Positions 22,393 to 33,575 of a stretch of 47,364 nt of DNA are shown here, in pieces. A program made the translations under genes and the position numbers. This DNA is from Bondarzewia mesenterica (lineage: Eukaryota > Basidiomycota > Agaricomycetes > Russulales > Bondarzewiaceae), in contig SGPL01000243.1 of NCBI GenBank assembly GCA_004802705.1, positions 1 through 47,364 on the forward strand, read 5' to 3'. Below the pieces are notes generated by a model, which saw only the letters and a program-made list of their open reading frames with translations, was not told where the DNA came from and searched no databases. Within the stretch, counting starts at the first letter, position 1. Every line of letters starts with the position of its first letter.

Positions 22393-22722
22393 TCTCGACG
22401 CAAAGCCATTGGCATGGATCTAGGGGCTTAATATACAAATGTTTACGGGGCTGTGTGCATGCGCAGTCTTCGTGCGCAGTCTGCGTGGCTCAGATGACGG
22501 AGGAGTAAAAGTGTGTATGGAGCACACCGGTGGAATAATATTCGGAACATGGCCGGCCGGATTACAAAGGGCCGGTGTGGCTGACCGGAGAAGAAGCGGG
22601 CCGAATGAGGAAGAGTTGGGGGAGCAGTGCCTTGAAGGCGAATTATACATAACCACTCGCTCTCTCGTTCATTTTTTTAGTCTCTCCCTCTCTCCCTTTC
22701 TCTCCTCCCCCACCATCTCACA
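22393..22722. promoter_or_regulatory. GT32 gene upstream region
   Basis: 330 bases without a gene. A TATA-like tatacataa (22644-22652) and a long CT-rich tract (about 22657-22716, tctctccctctctccctttc…) end directly before the ATG at 22723. This is the classic layout of a strongly used fungal promoter. Function is inferred. Confidence 0.5.
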
Positions 22723-24432
22723 ATGACTTTTTGTTCCATCAGGAGGAGAACTCTTCACATCTGTTTATTCTTACTCGCCCTCATCCTCCTTGGAACCGTA
22801 ATCGTCCTTTCCTCCGTATCTTACTATCTCTCCATTCCCGACGCCGCCTACCTTACGGAGGATGAACTCGATGCCCCCTTCAATTCTACCGCTCCCTGGA
22901 ATGCAACCGAACATGGAAAATTAGAGCGTATCCCCAGAATCTTGCATCAGACCTGGAAGTCTGAGACCTTACCGGACAGGTGGAAGGGTATCTCTGAAGA
23001 ATGCCGTGAGATGATGCCCGATTAGTACGTCCAAACCTATCTCTCGCATAGCTCCTTTCTGACTTGCACTCGCAGTGAATATATGTTATGGACTGATGCA
23101 AGCGCGCGCGAGTTTGTTGCGGACAAGTATCATTGGTTCTTGGATACCTTCGATTCCTACACATATCCCATCCAGCGCGCCGACGCCATCCGTTACTTTG
23201 TCCTCCACCACTATGGCGGCGTCTATCTCGACCTCGACATTGGCTGTCTGCGCCGTCTTGATCCTCTCCTTGTCTATCCTGTCATTCTCCCGAGAACAAT
23301 TCCAGTTGGCGTATCCAACGATCTGATGTTCGCTGAGAAGGGCCACCCATTCCTGGCGCAGACTATTCACAATCTCGTCACGTTTGATCACAATTGGGTT
23401 CTCAACTACCCTACCGTTATGTTTTCGACCGGTCCCATGTTCTTGTCCGCACAGTATGGCCTCTACAGCAGCTCTCATCCCGTCACGCCCGAGAAACCCG
23501 ACGGTGGCATTCGCGTCCTGCCCAAGTCCCTTTACGGCAAGAATGCTAAACCGGAGGAGGCGCCGCACTCGTTCTTTACTCATTATTATGGTAGCAGCTG
23601 GCACGCCGATGATGCGGCCTTCATTGGGTTTTTGGGGAAATGGGGCAAGGGGTTGATGTGGGTTGGGTTGGCTGTGCTGGTGTTTGGTATCGTGCGGCTG
23701 TTGTTGACCAACAGCAAACAGAGGAACTACAGTCTTCCTAGAATTGGCGGGTATGAAGTGCTCCTGCCTCGCTGGGTCGAGCGTAGTGGCCGTTGGCACC
23801 TCGATTTGGGCTGGATCTCACTCCCTGGGCGCCCATCACCATCAGCTACGCCCATCATCTCCCAGAGCGTTCCTTCTGGCATTCCGGACAGCCCCAGCTC
23901 TGGTAGTGAAGAAGAAATGGGACTTCTTCCTCTCTCTCTCGATGCACGCCCGGATTCACCGACAGATTCAGAGTTTGCCAACCCGTCCACCTCTGCTGCA
24001 GCGGACGCGGTCCGACGCGTCAGGGATGGCGTTGCATCATTCTTTGGGTTATCAAATACAGAGACTCGTTCGCCTGCTCGTTCACGCAGGCGTCCTCGAG
24101 GTGTTCTGTTCTTCCTTCCTGCCTTCGCATCGAGAGGTGACATCTCTCTACCGTCTCACGAGAGCACTTCCGACGTCCCCGCTCCCATTCCCAGAACGCC
24201 ACCTTCTTTAACACGCTCTTTGTCCCGCTTTTCGTCATATCTGCCTGACAAGCAAGGATTCGGTGACGTTGAGGAAGGTATTCAATCGGATCTCCCACCC
24301 TCACCTTCCGGGTCTCGTCTTCCGCCATACACAGAGGAAATTCCAGCCTATGGGCAACCCTTTCCTGACGCCATTGGTTCGCGGCGTCCCTATATCAACC
24401 TCACACCAACGCACGCGACAAAGCGCACATAG
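22723..24432 (+). CDS. GT32 mannosyltransferase, Sur1/Csg1 (MIPC synthase) type
   Basis: Golgi type II membrane glycosyltransferase of family GT32. The best match in organisation is the catalytic subunit of mannosyl-inositol-phosphorylceramide synthase (Sur1/Csh1), with Och1-like mannosyltransferase the alternative. Exons are 22723-23024 and 23076-24432; 552 residues. A signal-anchor lies at about residues 10-32. IPRILHQTWKSETLPDRW and YEYMLWTDASAREFV are the GT32 entry motifs. RADAIRYFVLHHYGGVYLDL runs into the DXD motif (Asp153, Asp155), which binds metal and GDP-mannose. A second hydrophobic helix lies at about 294-312 (LMWVGLAVLVFGIVRLLL), as in Sur1-type proteins. After it comes a disordered tail of about 240 residues rich in Ser/Pro, longer than in yeast. 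It converges on the MFS gene. Confidence 0.88.
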
Positions 24433-24782
24433 ATGTCGTTTGCATGTCCTTCTGCTCTATTTACGAACCGGGCATTCTTGTTTTTCTACGTTTATTCTAG
24501 TCTTATCCTTCCAGAACAGACTTTTTGTCTATTTCGTTACTTCCCACCTCATCCCCACCCACTGCCTTTGATTCACCCCCGCGCAAAGGACAGGACCTTG
24601 GACTGGGCTTTTCCTTGTACGCTTATATTAGCAAGTAATACTTTGCATCCTAGCGTCGATACCCTGCACCAAAAGAGAAATGATCGAACTGAAGCTAACC
24701 AATTTGAAGTCCATGCTGGACTCGTTTGAGCCTGTACATTGTAAGCCTCTCTGTATACAGTGCAAGTCTACACTAATCACAA
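24433..24782. other. 3' spacer between convergent genes
   Basis: Between the stops of the GT32 gene and the MFS gene. No coding potential recognised; presumably both 3' UTRs. Confidence 0.5.
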
Positions 24783-26699
24783 TCACTTCGATACAGCCAG
24801 CTTCCGCATGCTGGCTGATAAGACGAACATGGCCACGGCACTCACGGCGTACGTGATGGAGGGCCCAACGGTCCAATACGAGGCGCAAGCTGACAGGGCA
24901 TCGTGAGTAAAGTTTCCAGTGCACGGAGGAAATACGCACCAAGAAGGGGACCGATGGCGCGGCCGAGCTGACCCGAGGAACGAAACTGTCCCAAAGCTTT
25001 GCCCTTGGCCAGCTCAGGATGTTCCTGTACCGGCTTGCCGGTATCGGCATCTGTGCCCTCGTCGCATTGGAGCGAGGCATGTGCGGTGAGCGAGTTGACG
25101 ACTGTCGCCGACGTGAAAGCCATGCAGACTGCCGCGCATTGGAGGAGGCGGACTGCAAGCGCCGGGCGCGAGGCGATGAAATTGGGCAGGAGAGCCAGGA
25201 AGACGAGACCGACGGCGCAGCTGAAGACGCCCCGTCGGGCCATGTTCACCTCGCCAACTTTGGAGAGTGCACGGCGGACGTATCCTCCTTGTAGGAGTGC
25301 GCTGATGATGCCGATTGAGCCTATGAGTTTGCCATTTGCAGTGTTGTTCCAGTCAAAGACTAGATTATGATTCTTCGATCAAATGAATTCAAGAATGCGG
25401 GGGAACGTGTTAGTACGCACGATCGAATGTGAGGAAAGTAAGGGTGAATTCGACACCGGAGAATAGTCCGAGGAAGTGGAAGTGGAGCCGACGGAGAGCT
25501 TTGAGGAGATCAAGTCGCTGCTCGACCGTTCCGACGCGGGCGATTTTCGTCCCATGACCGTTGGTACCATTTTTGGATGCCTTGTCCCCATGTGCTGTCT
25601 GAGAGATCGTGCCTTTGGGGATTTGGCCTCGTGTTTCTGGAAGAGCGATAGCGAGGAACGCGGTTTCCGCGATTAAGAGGACAAGCGTGAGAAGGGCTGG
25701 CGCTGCATAGACATTCAGCTCGAGTCCCAGTGACGCGCCCAGCGGGATAGGTCGCGATGCAAAGTATGCGCCGATAGGAGGCCCTATGCAAAAGCAAATG
25801 GCGAAGGCGATGCCCACATGTGCAAGAGCCTTCGCACGGTTTGCAGGTGTGGTGATATCAGAAAGGATAGCGCTGGTCCGAAAATAATGCATGAGTTGTG
25901 CGCTTCATAATTAATGGAAAGCTTGACGGCGCGGCGACAAACATTGCTAGCTGTACGTTCCCCTCGCTCAAACCACCAATTACGCGTGAGAGCATGTATG
26001 ACGCGAAGGTTGTGCTCTGTATCCAGCTGGTTTAGAGAAGATAAGCTTCTTGAAAATGTGGAGTGCCTGGAGGAAACACGTACACCACTGCAGATAAGAT
26101 GTTGCCGATCATAGTGATCAGCAGGATTCGTTTCCGACCATATCTGTCTGATAGGGACCCGATGTAAGGTGAGACGAAGAATTGGAGAGTCCTATGTAGC
26201 CATATCATGAGGATGATGGGACATCAGGTACATCGGTACGCCCTTACGAGAAAACGGAACCCATGAGACCCCCTACACAGATATTTCAGCCAAGAAATAA
26301 ACGTGACAGATCCGGAAACCTACCAAGTAGCACGACGTCCCATCTTTGTGGGTTATGTGTTACATTATAGAACTGTCCCCGTATCGTCGAGACGAATCCG
26401 AGCGTCCGCGACAAAAAACCCGCTGGGTCTGAGATCTCTCTCTAGAAGCGATAACGATGAGCCCTTCGATAGGCCGCTGTACAATATGCAAAGGGACAGA
26501 CCTTGGTGTACCATTCAATGATACGCGGAAAGAGTGGAAGTGGTATAGTGAACGCTGTGGCGGGATATCACATACCAAACACGCATTAGCTTCCGTCCGT
26601 GACCGCTGGCGACCAGCGATGTGAAAGCAAACGAGCAACGCACTCACCGAATAGATCCAAAACCAAGGAAATAAAAACGACTGTCTCGATTTTTCCCAT
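24783..26699 (-). CDS. MFS transporter, drug:H+ antiporter (TetA/MFSD10-like)
   Basis: Twelve-helix major facilitator transporter. Nine exons on the minus strand: 26699-26648, 26554-26502, 26441-26324, 26272-26248, 26191-26084, 26026-25943, 25872-25421, 25359-24940 and 24889-24783; 472 residues, all phases closing. The start is MGKIETVVFISLVLDLF and AFTIPLPLFPRIIEWYTK (TM1). A loop precedes GGLMGSVFSTLQFFVSPYIG, followed by the family signature GSLSDRYGRKRILLITMIGN between TM2 and TM3. The motif WIQSTTFASYMLSRVIGG then GLSEGNVQLAIAILSDITTP marks TM4, and AKALAHVGIAFAICFCIGPP is TM5. The second half includes FDWNNTANGKLIGSIGIIS and GQFRSSGQLGRAIGPLLGA. The substrate is unknown. Membrane location (plasma membrane or vacuole) is inferred. 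The 25-base exon 4 is notable. Confidence 0.88.
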
Positions 26700-27226
26700 C
26701 TGTATTGTTCCTTTGAGGGTCGATATGGTTAAATAATAATGACTGCTGCGGGTGTGTTTACTCGTGTGTCCCGAGTCGAACACTGTTCAGATTCTTCAGA
26801 AATGGTTCAGAGCAACGTCAGCAAGAACACGTCGTAAGCTGGCCGAGTACGACAAGTATAACAAGTATAGAGAACCACATCCCATGCCTCTCCTCTTATA
26901 CCAGCCGCGAACAATAGTATGCATACGTGTTACAAGAGTCATGTAGATTCCACGCATTGACCATGTCGCGTGGCGGATGAAAACACGGTCCAATGGGACA
27001 ACTCTTTTTGGAGGCATACTTCACCGGCCCCAAGAGGACTGCGAACCCAAGGCATTCACAACTCTCACGAAAACTGGCCGCGGATGTAAGTGGGCTCAAA
27101 AGGGTCGGGAGAAGTATATACTAGTCGCACACCATCGGCCTGACAAACTTTATGCCAACCTTCACTTAATACAGAGACACGTAGTGGCCGGTATCAGGCT
27201 GTATTTGCGGTTACACCATCGCAGAT
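26700..27226. other. Intergenic, no gene seen
   Basis: Holds the upstream region of the minus-strand MFS gene and the 3' flank of PUS7. Short open frames have no family features. Confidence 0.5.
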
Positions 27227-30200
27227 TCATTCTCCACCTGTTTCTTCAACCACCTCAGCGTCCGCATCGGCATCAAGATCTGCTACCGCAGCCTCCACTC
27301 CGCCCCTGAACTGCTGATCCTGTGATGCCTGCGTAAGACCACTCTGGTAGTGTGAACTCGTCTCCGTCTTCGTCACCTCCCGCAGTGCCATCGTCGCATA
27401 CGCTGCGGTACCAAGTGTGAGTCGAATCTGTAGCGCCAGAAAACGACCGTCTGGAACAACAGCTGGCGCGTCATAACAAAGCAGTTTATCCTCGTCTGAC
27501 TGTGCGAGAGGGACATCGGGGTCGGTGTATCGAAGAACATCCCATGAGAGCTGCTTCGGGAGATGCAGAATATTGCGGTAGGAGCCACTCAGGCTGTAAT
27601 CTCTGTAGATTGGACCAAATGAACGAGTGAAGGTCCGGTGTAGGGAGAACACGTACTTTTGAGGTCGGCTGAAATTATCAGGATCAAGACCATCTTTCCG
27701 CAGATACTCCTTGTACCGCTCTCCGAGCTCGCCTCCGGGGAAAGCAACGTCTTTCCCGGGCAAAGGCATGACAACGTCGAAGATGGAATATTTGTCAATA
27801 TCCTCAGCCGTCAAGGTCTTCACCTGCGGTGGCTGCCAAGGTCTCCTGTTTCTCTTGCCTCCTCTCGACGGACCATCGTCACCTTTTGAGCATAATCAAT
27901 GATTTGTCCCAGAATCCGGACACAAAATTGAACATACCAGCCTTACCGGCATCTTTGTCAATATCCATCTCCCCTTCACCAGACTTGCCTGGCTCAAGAA
28001 TGAGATCACCAACAACAGGCTTCTCCGCGCCGTATGCTCGGATACGTTCTGAAACGATTGCGTTCCAAACATAAGACTGATAAGCATGCACATACATCAG
28101 CCTCAAATTGCGAGGAATCTGCAAAATAAATAAAATTACAGAAAGTGTTAGTATCCTTTTCGGGAAATGGCAGCGAGTGTATTATGAACCGTCGAAAGAG
28201 CTCCGAAAGCATTACGTGTTTCTCCTCCTTGTTTTTTGTAGCTCTCGAGAATGCAGCGCTCTGCGACGACGCGGCGGGGCATCAACTCCAGGGCACGGTC
28301 GAGATCGCCGTCATCAAGCCACGCGCGACGAGCTGCGACAACATCTGGGTGCTCGCCAGGACGAGTACGCAAGATGAGTGAGATTGCCTGGTGCCAGTCC
28401 TGCTTCAGAAGTGCAAGACCGATGGAGTGCGTTGGGATAGAGGCCGTGCCAAAACGTTGCATACCTAAGGGGGGCAGCTTGAGATTAAAACGATCTCGAG
28501 CAAGGAGATGGAGGCAGATTACCATAGTAATTGATGAAACCATGGATCTTGATAGAATTCATGGCTCTGTCCAATGTCTCCATAGAATCTACCTGGACAT
28601 TCCTGAAGAAACGTTGAGGGAAGAATATCAAGCACATATGGACAACATCTCATGGCATACCTCAGTGTGATCACGAATGCATTCCCTTTCAACATGCCGA
28701 GTTCCAGTCCCGCCTTTCTATAATTGAAATCCGCAACACGGACGCCTCTTTCTCCTCTCTCATGCACAGCTTCGTCCGCAGTGTGCCGTCCAGGTACACC
28801 GTTAGCGAGGCGCCAGACATCTTCAACTATTTTCGCGCCACGGCGGAGGGCGACGCGCTGAACAGTGACGCCTCGCTTATCCTTGGTACCGGCCGTGGAG
28901 AGATCTTTCACCGTGACATGCAACGTGCGCGCTAAGTAGGCAAGAGCATCTTGTGTATCACGGTTCGTCTTCTGTAGTGTGAAGTGTATGTAAGGAGGGT
29001 AGTCGCCGCGAGATGGGCGGTCGCCTCTGTTACCTGTGTTAATCAGCATGAGTTTACAAAATATTCAAGGAGGGGAGTGAATCTTACCCTTCTCGCCTCT
29101 TCCTCCCCTGCCTCCGCCGCGACCTCCACCTCTCCTTGACCACTTCACGACGACTCTAGAGCCCTCATCGTCTGCAGGCGCGCTGGTATCTGTTTCGCTA
29201 TCTAGCTTCCCGCCGAAAAGCTCCCTGATCGCCTGATGAAATTCGGTGCGTCTGCTCTTCGCCACAATAGGCTGCACAAGCCACAAATTCGAGAAGGCAG
29301 ATCAAGTTAGATTCCTTAGAGCACAGTAGGAGATGCAATGAGATACAGACATCAGATAGAACCTTCCTATAGTCTTCTCTCGCACCAGGCCTCCCCCCTC
29401 GTCCACCTCTACCACCTCTGCCGCCTCGTCCACCCCGCGCACCTCTATCTCTGCCACGCCTTCCCTTCCCTTTATCATCCTTCTCTGTGCTTTCTTGCAC
29501 CTCCTCCTTTGTTTTGTCAACAAGACCAAGGGTCTTCTCTGCTTCCCCACTAGCTCCCTGGGTAGCCGTGCGTCCTCCCCATCCCGAATCGCTTGTAAAG
29601 GGCGGCTCTGGGCCCTCCAGGAACATCTGCTTCAGCTGGGCGATCTTTCCTTCAGACAGGAATGGCGCAAGACGCGTCGTGAAAGACTCGGGCCAAGGTT
29701 CTGTTGGGGCTTCCGCAGCAACAGTCGCTGTCGAAGTTTCGTCAACCGTGGGGGGCTCGGACGTGGATTCAGATTGGGCAGCAGCCGGTATGTCTCCCGT
29801 TCCAGGTTTTGTGTCGGTAGCGGTCAGGTCCATTTCGACACCTTGCATTGCTTCATCTGTTGGAATTTCTGAGACAGAGGGCGCTTCTTGTGCAGATTTG
29901 TCCTTTTTTTGGGGAGGACTCGGGCATGTCCAAGGACTTGATATGTATAACATTGTGGTCGAGGTCAACCTCGTATACTAAGAAATCCGTGAATCTTAGA
30001 ACATTAGTCAAGGAGGGTGTGAGAGTCCTGTTAAGAGGCTGAAAACTTGCACATGCACCTCTGTTTGATTATTCCATCAATTTTTGGCACATCCTTTGCA
30101 ATGTACTCGGAGATGCCAACGTCGGTCTCCATGACGAGAACCACGCCATTTTTAACTGGCTGCGAAGGAAGAGTCGCGCCAAGTAGAGCGCGGCTTGGAG

Positions 30201-30423
30201 GAAGAAGGTTTTCTGGCTCATTAGGAGTCGCGTCCGCTGCATTTTTCGATGCGACGTCAGTTGTCACAGACTGGGCAGGTGCATCTGCTACAGGCTTCTC
30301 GCCTTCTAAGGCGAGAGTAGAAGAGGGTGCGACACCATCGTCGATTTTTTGTTTCTTCGCAGAGGGCCCTTGAGTGTCGTCGTGGTCGACTTCGCGCTCA
30401 CGGACACGAGGAGAGGTCGACAT
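27227..30423 (-). CDS. PUS7: tRNA/mRNA pseudouridine synthase Pus7 (TruD family) with RGG repeats
   Basis: Converts uridine to pseudouridine in tRNA, U2 snRNA and mRNA. Exons on the minus strand: 30423-30059, 29994-29363, 29271-29088, 29033-28661, 28602-28523, 28464-28190, 28118-27883, 27823-27657 and 27602-27227; about 895 residues when two frame slips are allowed for. Conserved segments are [20 protein letters not shown] with [20 protein letters not shown], the catalytic motif [18 protein letters not shown] (Asp in TKDKRG), the NYYGMQRFG motif, and [20 protein letters not shown]. Two Gly/Arg-rich stretches (about 29390-29450 and 29088-29135) insert RGG-type repeats between the N-terminal part and the core. 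An extra A in the run at 29904-29910 and a missing base near 27895 shift the frame. Both look like sequencing slips. The N-terminus has a KKQK nuclear-type signal. Confidence 0.9.
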
Positions 30424-30679
30424 GCGAACAGAGGAGACCGAATGAGATAATTTTTTGGTGTCCGATCAAAGATCGCTGGCAAGTGTAGCGTCCGCGATCT
30501 TATCTTATCTTCAGGTTCTTCATTTCCTTCCTTCAACTGTGACTTCACTTGTACTGGCAATCCTGCGACCACTCTCTCAAAGCACTGCAACTCCCAATTT
30601 TCATCTTATCTTCCACACGTTATCAGCGGGCATCAAGCACCGTCAGGATCTTCTTTTTTTCTGACGGATTATTAGCGCG
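30424..30679. promoter_or_regulatory. Shared upstream region of PUS7 and URA3
   Basis: 256 bases between divergent ATGs. A T-rich run (30653-30660) sits close to the URA3 start. No further element identified. Confidence 0.45.
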
Positions 30680-31633
30680 ATGGTCTTTTCAAAGTCATAC
30701 TCTGCACGGGCTGTGAAGCACAACAATCCCGCAGCAAAGCAATTGCTCGAGACAATTGAGCGCAAGCAATCCAACCTTTGCGTTAGCGTTGATGTCACCA
30801 AAACGGTCGACTTTCTCGCTGTCGTCGACACCGTGGGGCCCTACGTCTGTCTCATCAAGGCAAGTTATTCGTGACTCCGTCCAAGCGCTTCCAGAAATTC
30901 GAGGCTTATGCCCATCGCTCAAGACTAGACTCACGTCGATATAATTGAAGACTTTGATCACTCGTTAACCGACCGTCTCGTCGAGCTCAGTAAGACACAC
31001 GATTTCCTCATCTTTGAGGATCGTAAATTCGCGGACATCGGTGCGCATTCAACCCTTTATACCGGCTGAGCAAACTCATCCCGGATAACAGGAAATACGG
31101 TCGCACTTCAATACTCTGCGGGAGTGCATAAGATCGCTTCCTGGTCCCACATCACGAACGCACACCCGGTCCCTGGGCCTTCGGTCATCACAGGGCTCGC
31201 ATCGGTAGGCAGGCCCCTAGGCCGCGGGCTCCTTCTCCTCGCCGAGATGTCGACTGCCGGCACGCTTGCACGCGGAGCATACACTGAAGATGCAGTACGC
31301 ATGGCGCGTGAGCATCGCGATTTCGTCGTCGGGTTCATCGCACAGAGGCGGATGGACGGCGTTGGTCGCGCCGAGGACGAAGCCAAGGGAATCAATGAAG
31401 ATTTTTTGATATTGACACCGGGCGTAGGTTTGGATGTCAAGGGAGACGGGATGGGCCAGCAGTATAGGACACCCAGGGAGGTAGTGCTGGAGAGTGGCTG
31501 TGATGTTATCATCGTAGGCAGGGGGATTTATGGGAAACCGGGGAGTTTAGATGTGTCGAAGGTGCAGGAACAGGCGGAGAGGTATCGGAAGGAAGGCTGG
31601 GATGCTTATTTGGAAAGAATTGAGGCAAAGTAA
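30680..31633 (+). CDS. URA3: Orotidine-5'-phosphate decarboxylase
   Basis: Last enzyme of de novo UMP synthesis (OMP to UMP + CO2), cytosolic TIM barrel. Exons are 30680-30859, 30929-31040 and 31092-31633; 277 residues. The substrate-binding and catalytic residues are in place: Asp38 (CVSVDV), Lys60 (CLIK), and the diagnostic [10 protein letters not shown] with Asp91, Lys93 and Asp96, the same numbering as yeast Ura3. Further conserved parts are [49 protein letters not shown] and [10 protein letters not shown] near the phosphate site. Intron 1 (30860-30928) begins with GC (gcaagt). Using the nearby GT would destroy the frame and the conserved KTHVDI junction. It appears complete and functional, head to head with PUS7 and tail to tail with DOM34. 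Confidence 0.97.
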
Positions 31634-31823
31634 TCCTCGAACTGTCGTTCTATCATATCTATAATACATTACTGAAAGATGTAACGTGCGAGGCAAGATG
31701 ATATATGTGGATAAACCAATGAGAATATATATGGTGCATCGAGTGAACCATACAACATACAAGGTGTCGAATACAGTCAAGATGAATAGTTCACGTAAAT
31801 TATGAATCCATAAAAAGCGTTGG

Positions 31824-33476
31824 TTACTCGCCTGCACTCCCTTCTATTTCTATTTTTCTTCTCTCCTCTTCTTCCTTTGCCTCCCTTTCCTCCGCCTCCA
31901 CAACTTCTACATCTAGTGGGAACGTTAGGATTGCGGCGATACCCGTTATCTGGTTCAACTCTGCGTCGTGGAGAAATTCAAAAGAAAACCCCACGTTGGG
32001 GGGTTAGGACTGCTAGGCGAACAAAACCCGATAAAAAAGACCTACGCTGCCCACTCTCGTGCATACTTGAAAACATCACGACCTCGCCTCCCTTGTTCCT
32101 TACATCCTCCACAAGCTGAACATATTTTTTGCGTAGCACAGGGTCACTTGCGCGGAACAGTTCATCGGAGATGAGAAGCGTTCCAATGGCGCCGCGTTCT
32201 GCTGCTAGCGCAACGTGATCAGGACCGTACCAAGCCCGTTGCTCATCTGAACCAAGCATTTTGAAAAACCTGAAACACATTGAGATAACAGAGAAAGGGC
32301 GGCGGACAAGATATATATGCGCACTTGTCGAGCATGATACCTTCGCGAGCGAACTTCGTTTCTTTCAGCTGTGCAACAATCTACACAAAGGAGTTAGATC
32401 TCTTTCCAAGCCAATCGGATATAGAAGGGGTGTACCTCAGGGCTCTTCAACACCTCTACCAAGCTGTGAACATGGGGACTGTGCACATGAACACGCATGA
32501 ACTTTGGCCGTGCGGCCAGCAGTGCTTTGTTACTTGTCCGCGTAGCCTCTGCCATGATATGATCGAAGACGGCATCCCGTACCCATCCAGGACTGGCGAT
32601 AACGATCGCTTTCAGATCTGGACTCGAATATGGTATGTGTCGAAGGAAGGTCTGATAGAGCATGTCGTAGAACTTTGCCAGTCCCTTCTCATGGGCCGTT
32701 GCAGATCCTGTGCGCTTGCGGGGTATTGGCACATCGATACGCTGGCGTATGACCGTCATATGCTGTGACAGAAGACAGAAGGCAGCGGTGCCTAGGGGAC
32801 AGATTCAAATTTCCGACTGGAGAATATAGTTAGAACAAGAAGTATTCACCTTCTCCGCAGACAATTGCACCGACCTCCGCACCATGACCGGGAACACACG
32901 CGTCTTTTACCCGCTCCAAAGAGATGCTGTCCCACTCTGTTTTCTCAATGCGGACGTCGCGATTTGCTTCTATATCAAGAGTATGGAACGCGCCGAGTTT
33001 CACGTATGCGTTCTCGACGGCGACACGCCCTGCGACGTGCATAGATGCCGTGGGTACTGGAGGGGCAGAAGATGTTGATTCGGTGGAAGGTGCGGAGGAG
33101 GACGGGGAGAATTCAACACGAGTAACTTGGAGGGTGAGTGTTGTGCGGATGCGATGGGATTCGGAGGATCCGGTCGACGACACATTCTGGATTCGGCTTT
33201 CAGAAATATTAGGGGAAATTAAATGGGCTCGAATAAAGCTGCTCACCGTATGGCAGATGCACGAACATAATCACCCTACATATAACTGAGTATCGAGGAC
33301 AGGGGAGCTGACGAGCAATCGCACCTCCTGGATGAGGTTGTAGAGATGCCACATGTCCTCATCTTCCTCTGGCCGAACCGTAACATATCCCTGCTTTGGG
33401 CTCAGTCATGAGTGAGATGGATAATTGAAGTACTAACTGAATGATCCTTGTCGATATGTTTTCCAACGAGCTTCAT
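31824..33476 (-). CDS. DOM34: Ribosome rescue factor Dom34 / Pelota
   Basis: eRF1-like protein that, with Hbs1, recognises stalled ribosomes and starts no-go and non-stop decay. Exons on the minus strand: 33476-33438, 33390-33325, 33275-33247, 33196-32850, 32791-32436, 32380-32325, 32269-32046 and 31960-31824; 417 residues, with all phases consistent. The N-terminal Lsm-like domain reads [48 protein letters not shown]. The eRF1_2-like central domain includes [20 protein letters not shown] and [20 protein letters not shown]. The C-terminal domain reads [58 protein letters not shown] and [20 protein letters not shown]. There is no GGQ motif, as expected for Pelota rather than eRF1. The tail is acidic. 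Only 99 bases separate its ATG from that of the divergent neighbour. Confidence 0.95.
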
Positions 33477-33575
33477 GGTGGCCGTTCCTGAAGAAGCCAC
33501 TACGTCAATGCATTACCTTTTTTGGGTCAGATCTTCAACCACCACTTTCTCAACACTAAATCCACAATAGTGACC
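33477..33575. promoter_or_regulatory. Very short shared promoter of DOM34 and PLP1-like gene
   Basis: The two start codons are 99 bases apart on opposite strands. Both 5' UTRs and both core promoters must fit here or extend into the coding regions. No TATA box is visible. Confidence 0.55.

Noticed and set aside
29300..29301. Small ORFs opposite PUS7 RGG tracts
   Set aside because: Complement of a Gly/Arg repeat produces open Pro/Leu-rich frames; no independent evidence.
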